Source of the DNA: Clostridium sp. CAG:452
GTDB taxonomy: Bacteria; Bacillota; Clostridia; TANB77; CAG-508
DNA length: 64,000 nucleotides
Reading direction: 5' to 3'
NCBI GenBank assembly: GCA_000434035.1
Contig: FR893523.1
Coordinates: 150,297-214,296, forward strand
Shown: one piece after another, positions 60,401 to 64,000 of the stretch
Layout: each line of letters starts with the position of its first letter
Position numbering within the stretch: the stretch's first letter is position 1
Translations under genes and position numbers: made by a program
The notes under the pieces: generated by a model
Database searches by the model: none
What the model saw: only the letters and a program-made list of their open reading frames with translations
What the model was told of the DNA's origin: nothing

Positions 60401-61943
60401 TAAGATAGAACAATTACATACATATAAAAACGTAACAAATATATTTAGTGACACAGAATTAGATATAGTTTACGTTAGAGATAATGGCTTATCAGATATG
60501 TATGAAACAAAGCAAAATGCAAGTAAAAACTATACGAAAACAAGTACAGAGATACAACAATTAGATGATAGCATAAAGAGAACTATAAGCCAAATAGGAG
60601 ATAGGTCTCAAAAAATAACAACTGTAACAGAAGACATAGACGGAATAAAAAATGAAGTATCTAACATACAAGATTTAACCCAAACGACAAATGGAACAAA
60701 GACAATTGTATTAAGTAATTGTGTAAAAGGTAATTTGCTAAAATTACAAATCAAAGGAAATAACACAGTATTTAAATACTTGTACCCTTCTGATGATTTG
60801 TATCCTTCAGATAACTTACTTCCAATGGGTGACAGCAGAATATTAGTAAATGGAACTGTTTATGAATTAGGAATAACAGACGTATTAAGAAAAAACGGAG
60901 AAGTTTACGATGAGTTCATTTTAGAAAAGGGACAAGCTAAAGTAATTCGTAGAATAAATACAGATGGAACAGTAAAAACAGAGGAAATGACTGAAGATTT
61001 AGGTAAATTAAGTATTTCATTAAATGAAGGTACAAACACAATTAAGATACTAAATTATACTGCAGAAATCACTGCTAAATATGCTATTAAAAATGATTAT
61101 ACAGATATATTTGCAACTAAAGTTGAAATGAACTCTAGTATAACACAAACAGCTGATGAAATAAACCTTGAAGTAAGAAAGAAGGTTGATGAAAATGAGG
61201 TTATTTCAAAAATTAATCAAAGTGCTGAAGCAATTTCAATTAATGCGGACAAAATAAATTTAAACGGAGCAGTTACAGCAAATGAAAACTTTAAAATAAA
61301 AACAGATGGTTCAATGGAAGCTAAAAATGGAACATTTACTGGTGGGAATATATCATTATCTGGAGGAACAAATCAAAATAATGCAAAATTTATTATTGAA
61401 GACCCTACTAACAATCAAAAATTTGCTTATATAACACCTAATTCTATTCAAGCTGGAGATAGTTCTGGTAATGATGGATATTTTGCTTTTAATGAAGGAG
61501 TTTTAAATGTAGGAAAAGGCAACAACGGAAGTTATTTACAATTGACGCAAAGAGATGATGGAACAAGAGGGAAATTTTATATGTCAGTTACAGATGCTTA
61601 TGTAACACAAGGTTCTATGCACGCATTAGAATATCATTATGATAGTTTGGCAGAAAAGAAAAAAAATATAAAGTTATATGAAAAAAATGCTATAAATATA
61701 ATAAAAAATACAGATGTATATGAATTTAATTATAAATCACAAGAAGATAATTATAAAAAAAATATAGGTTTTGTAATTGGAGATAATTATAGAACTTCAA
61801 AAGAAATATTTACAAATGATAAAGTAGGAATAAATTCATATTCAGTTTTAGGAGTTTTATGGAAAGCAGTAAAAGAACAACAAAAACAAATAGAAGAGTT
61901 TCAACAAAGATTTAAAAAATTAGAAGGAGGGCAAGATAAATGA
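57408..61943 (+). CDS. Large tail-tip/fibre protein with S74-like C-terminal chaperone
   Basis: 1511 residues. The N-terminal 300 or so residues resemble tail-associated (Tal-type) proteins (SCERQEDTNSYRVLAYSKMK). The middle has repeated Thr/Asn-rich beta modules, with SPSPDYPSPIENVEGKN and coiled coils around 375-410 and 1040-1090. The last 110 residues fit an intramolecular chaperone: SLAEKKKNIKL (Ser and Lys dyad), VYEFNYKSQ, NIGFVIGDN, then ALLWKA-like LGVLWKAVKEQQKQI. It probably trimerises, folds the fibre and cleaves itself off. Host recognition is the likely function. Confidence 0.82.
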   Translation: MINVQENFKIDLRTYGRQFNIKLKVNNSDFNADNLNYIKPSFTTPLFKTIMHQIELDSKVFMSKGTKISGRIGVKVNEKNYKYIDLNNYYVQSCERQEDTNSYRVLAYSKMKEAMVDYDLSFAGKITVRNYLIKVCERLGWNTDNIPATFINSEKMIDPNLHTGIKYSFRDALDEIATITCSFLMFKGDNFYLLYLTETNETIDESYLDEDNVTIGEKYLINSLVFSRAEESDNIYRKDNTSITANGLHEYRIADCQLLSTNDRADYIDEMFNYLKTLEFYIFDVQSKGILFLEACDLFNFKLNNTTYKVALLNDEINIDDGLTENLFLEKPEETETEYKYADSTDKKINQTYILVDKQNQRITQLTEETTENSQKLTKTEQDVNGLTTKVSSVEQSVENITNTQNTATGKNIHLEDSSDDPLVSIKVKGSTSQATRSENNLLNVTAKTTTTQGLTFTVNEDKSITINGTNTGTGTYYFRIANNFVLSAGDYTLSNKNSSVNNNSGFIFYDDGNNFPRTNISNATFTKDTTIKPYLKVNAGVTVNNQTVYPMIIKGTYTEETLPPYEQYGASPSPDYPSPIENVEGKNKLDYKTVSNTPNTVVSLIENGFNVKGNYAGKIVVNGLKQNTDYNLQYILQNITGNTHNVTIFANQETTTIIKMFSTLTGGKFNTGNYTEINIWFYANLGQQGEANFTNIQLEEGTVATDYVPYNSLEIKDVGENLFDINNRLQGTINNDGDLEFTTNTNKFYEYDFKENTQYTLSAFVRNTNTTGNVRLRIWYTDKTNSGEVLLNRTTEYKYLTFTSLANKTIDYISVNYGSSGNMYIKNGELSIVEGTTAKTYKPYQEQKVDFPLSEGQKLYEGSYLASDGIHHKRKQIILTGNENWVLTSTGNQVLTKRFSAQMTSPAMKLNSQNNATCTHFINIDDSTKDVESIYFAPLVGITYMALRMDINKVSTVEELKSYLATQYANGTPVIVEYELATEEIVPYTTEQQEAWDKIEQLHTYKNVTNIFSDTELDIVYVRDNGLSDMYETKQNASKNYTKTSTEIQQLDDSIKRTISQIGDRSQKITTVTEDIDGIKNEVSNIQDLTQTTNGTKTIVLSNCVKGNLLKLQIKGNNTVFKYLYPSDDLYPSDNLLPMGDSRILVNGTVYELGITDVLRKNGEVYDEFILEKGQAKVIRRINTDGTVKTEEMTEDLGKLSISLNEGTNTIKILNYTAEITAKYAIKNDYTDIFATKVEMNSSITQTADEINLEVRKKVDENEVISKINQSAEAISINADKINLNGAVTANENFKIKTDGSMEAKNGTFTGGNISLSGGTNQNNAKFIIEDPTNNQKFAYITPNSIQAGDSSGNDGYFAFNEGVLNVGKGNNGSYLQLTQRDDGTRGKFYMSVTDAYVTQGSMHALEYHYDSLAEKKKNIKLYEKNAINIIKNTDVYEFNYKSQEDNYKKNIGFVIGDNYRTSKEIFTNDKVGINSYSVLGVLWKAVKEQQKQIEEFQQRFKKLEGGQDK

Positions 61944-62473
61944 GTTTAGTAAAAACAATATTAACTAAAATTGGATTTGATAATGGAAGTCAACCAGCTA
62001 TAAATGATACTAATTTAAATCAAATGCAAACTAATATACAAACTGCAATAAGCACGTTAGAAACGAATATAGAGAATGCAATAGTGGACAACCTAACAAG
62101 CATAGATTCTAAGAGTTTTTTATCTGCAAAACAAGGAAAAGTGTTGAATGATAAAATTGCAGATACAGGATGGGTAAATTTGACATTAAGTAATGGATGG
62201 GAAAATCTGGGCGGAAATTATCCACCTGCTCAATATAGGAAGATTGGAAAGCAAGTATTTCTAAGAGGATTAATAAAGAATAATTCTTCTAATACTACAA
62301 CGCTATTAAATCTTGATAGCTCAATAAAACCTCTTAAGACAAATTACACTATTACAACTGAATCTGATGTAGTAAAACCTGCGTATGTTGAAGCATCTGG
62401 AATTATTAATATAGCAAGCTACACGAAAGGTAATTGGGTAAATTTAGGAAATATATCTTATTTTATAGATTGA
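61940..62473 (+). CDS. Tail fibre-type protein
   Basis: 177 residues, N-terminal coiled coil (LNQMQTNIQTAISTLETNI) and C-terminal beta region (YPPAQYRKIGKQVFLRGLI). This pattern is common in short fibre or receptor-binding proteins after the large tail gene. It overlaps the preceding stop by 4 bp. Confidence 0.6.
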   Translation: MSLVKTILTKIGFDNGSQPAINDTNLNQMQTNIQTAISTLETNIENAIVDNLTSIDSKSFLSAKQGKVLNDKIADTGWVNLTLSNGWENLGGNYPPAQYRKIGKQVFLRGLIKNNSSNTTTLLNLDSSIKPLKTNYTITTESDVVKPAYVEASGIINIASYTKGNWVNLGNISYFID

Positions 62474-62565
62474 GAGCAAGAACAAATAGAATAACTAAAA
62501 AAAGAAAATAACCTTATGCAAAAAAAATAAAAAAATTAGAAAATGAGCAAAAGGGGTGAGAAAAG

Positions 62566-62898
62566 TTGGACAATACGGAAGTGTTAGAAAGAGTGATAAA
62601 AGTAGAACAGAGTGATAAATCTGCACATCACAGACTAGATGAACATGAACAACAAATCAATGAACTGAAGAAAACATATTCAATAATGGAAAAAATGGCT
62701 TATAGGATGGAAAATGTTGAAAAAAATGTAGAAGGAATAAAAGAAAAACTTGACAAACATGACAAAGCCATATCTGAAGAAGCAAACAAAGATGATAAAG
62801 AAAAAAGCAAAAAATGGGACAAAGTAATAGATTATTTGTTCTATTTTATTTTGGCTGCTTTATTGGCTTATATAGCCAATAAAATAGGAATAAATTAA
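62566..62898 (+). CDS. XhlA-like holin-associated protein
   Basis: 110 residues; TTG start after AAGGGGTGAG. Coiled coil (about 15-80) and one C-terminal membrane helix (YLFYFILAALLAYIANKIG) are the XhlA/hemolysin layout. It should act with the holin and amidase in lysis. Confidence 0.78.
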   Translation: MDNTEVLERVIKVEQSDKSAHHRLDEHEQQINELKKTYSIMEKMAYRMENVEKNVEGIKEKLDKHDKAISEEANKDDKEKSKKWDKVIDYLFYFILAALLAYIANKIGIN

Positions 62899-62911
62899 AG
62901 GAGGAATTTTT

Positions 62912-63112
62912 ATGGAAAAAATAAAAAAAATAGCAAAATATGCGACAAACATACTAGCAATAGTGAGTGCATTAGTAGCAGGAATTAATGCAGTAGAAGG
63001 AATAACAATACCTTACGCAATACAAATAGTACAAATTATAGCAGTTGTACAAGGAGTAATAGGTACATACTTATTAGGACAAAAAGCCATAGCTGAAAAG
63101 GAGGAAAAATAG
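62912..63112 (+). CDS. Phage holin (phi LC3 type)
   Basis: 66 residues with two membrane helices (TNILAIVSALVAGINAVEG; IQIVQIIAVVQGVIGTYLLG) and a charged C-terminus. AGGAGG upstream. It sets the timing of lysis by opening the membrane. Confidence 0.85.
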   Translation: MEKIKKIAKYATNILAIVSALVAGINAVEGITIPYAIQIVQIIAVVQGVIGTYLLGQKAIAEKEEK

Positions 63113-63113
63113 T

Positions 63114-63992
63114 ATGAATATAATTGAAAGGACTTACTCGTTGAATGGAGGATTAAGTAATAGAAATACAACTAATAGAATTATATTACATCATGCTGCA
63201 GTGTCAAATTGCTCAGCAGATGATGTAGATAGATGGCATAAAAACAAAGGCTGGACATGCATTGGATATCATTTCTTTGTAAGAAAAGATGGGGTTATAT
63301 ATAGAGGAAGAAGAGAAGGGGCTGTCGGAGCACATGCTTATGGATCTAATACAGATAGTATTGGAATTTGTGCTGAAGGCAACTTTGAAAATGAAACAAT
63401 GGGAGATGTACAAAAACAAGCGTTAAAAGAATTAGTTGCATACTTAAAAAATAAATATGTTATTACTAAAGTTCAAAGGCATAGAGACGTAAATGCAACA
63501 GCTTGTCCTGGAAAGAACTATCCTTTTGAAGAAATTGCAAATGCTACTGTTAAATCTATTGAAAACAAACCTATCGAAAATAAAACAGAAGGTTATTTAG
63601 TTAAAGTGACAGCAAATGCTTTAAATATAAGAGCAGGAGCAGGTACTAATTATAATATAGTAGGTTGTATTAGAGATAAAGGAACATATACTATAATAGA
63701 AACACAAGGGAACTGGGGAAAATTAAAATCTGGTGCTGGATGGATTTGTTTAGACTATACTAATAAAAAAAATAGTGAAGTACAAAACTCTTCAAGATAT
63801 GTTTTAGGAAAGTATGTAGTAAATACTAAATCAGGATTAAATGTTAGAAGCGGAGCTGGTACTAATTATAAAATTGTAAAAACATATATTAATGGAACAA
63901 GATTTGATACTTATGAAATTAAAGGTAATTGGGCAAAAACTCCAAGCGGTTGGGTTTGTTTAGATTATTGCAAATTAGTGAATAAGTACTAA
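63114..63992 (+). CDS. N-acetylmuramoyl-L-alanine amidase with two SH3b domains (endolysin)
   Basis: 292 residues. The amidase_2/PGRP domain (about 10-145) has ILHHAAVSNCSADD (zinc His), GYHFFVRKDGVIYRG and HRDVNATACPGKNYPF (second zinc His and Cys). Two SH3b repeats follow (about 160-215 and 230-290), each with LNIRAGAGTNYxIV or LNVRSGAGTNYKIV. It cleaves peptidoglycan at lysis. It starts one base after the holin stop and is the last gene in the window. Confidence 0.95.
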   Translation: MNIIERTYSLNGGLSNRNTTNRIILHHAAVSNCSADDVDRWHKNKGWTCIGYHFFVRKDGVIYRGRREGAVGAHAYGSNTDSIGICAEGNFENETMGDVQKQALKELVAYLKNKYVITKVQRHRDVNATACPGKNYPFEEIANATVKSIENKPIENKTEGYLVKVTANALNIRAGAGTNYNIVGCIRDKGTYTIIETQGNWGKLKSGAGWICLDYTNKKNSEVQNSSRYVLGKYVVNTKSGLNVRSGAGTNYKIVKTYINGTRFDTYEIKGNWAKTPSGWVCLDYCKLVNKY

Positions 63993-64000
63993 AAACACCC

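Larger units (their letters stand above)
31227..64000 (+). mobile_element. Siphovirus-type prophage, right end outside the window
   Basis: A continuous set of phage functions: integrase and repressor leftward, then recombination/replication, late regulator, terminase, portal, MuF, scaffold, coat, connectors, tail, holin and lysin rightward. Gene order is that of a pac- or cos-type Firmicute siphovirus. All structural frames are open except the CGGA site shared with the host, so the element may be functional. The left boundary is approximate. Confidence 0.93.

Noticed and set aside
1..64000. CRISPR arrays and insertion sequences
   Set aside because: No spaced direct repeats or IS transposase genes were found on either strand.

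Overview
The window comes from a very AT-rich, endospore-forming Firmicute of the class Clostridia. The evidence is the spoVA genes, class III Fbp, CarD, SepF/DivIVA, a Gram-positive type IV pilus locus, and strong AGGAGG-type ribosome binding sites. No species can be named; an uncultivated gut-type Clostridia genome is my inference. Positions 1-31.2 kb are chromosomal backbone. From 31.2 kb to the right edge lies a siphovirus-type prophage that is not closed within the window.

Chromosome: a leftward dodecin-spoVAC-spoVAD-spoVAE operon (1-2.1 kb); a rightward type IV pilus locus (2.3-11.6 kb: a PilM-PilN fusion, PilO, a PilP-like protein, pilin, PilD-like, minor pilin, PilB, PilT, PilC); a ROK kinase; mutL, miaA, a HlyD-like membrane protein, sepF, divIVA, pth, rng, rimO and fbp; leftward feoA-feoB; dut, carD, dnaG-rpoD; and a tRNA with anticodon CAT. 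Three REP-like palindromes sit in intergenic gaps.

Prophage: a serine recombinase (its last codons lie in the 3' end of the tRNA) and a LexA-like repressor run leftward. A rightward early region holds a Cro-like regulator, an AbrB-like protein, a DUF1351-type protein and Bet, an MBL-fold protein, RusA and an HNH protein. Next come a late regulator, a GC-richer small gene behind a consensus promoter, and a tRNA-like RNA. The morphogenesis module follows: a terminase with a small-subunit-like N-terminus, portal, a MuF protein with a toxin-like tail, scaffold, coat, connectors, tail genes, holins and amidase.

The most important observation is a translational one. Five genes (spoVAE, pilT, miaA twice, fbp and a prophage HNH gene) are broken by one extra C in exactly the same way: the reading frame meets an in-frame CGG followed by A, and restoring homology needs a +1 shift so that GGA (a conserved glycine) is read. 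My by-eye scan of the annotated genes found no in-frame CGG other than these six, although CGA, CGT and CGC are used as arginine codons. I infer that CGG is not a normal sense codon here and that CGGA is decoded as glycine, by +1 frameshifting or by a four-base-reading tRNA. The prophage shares the signal.
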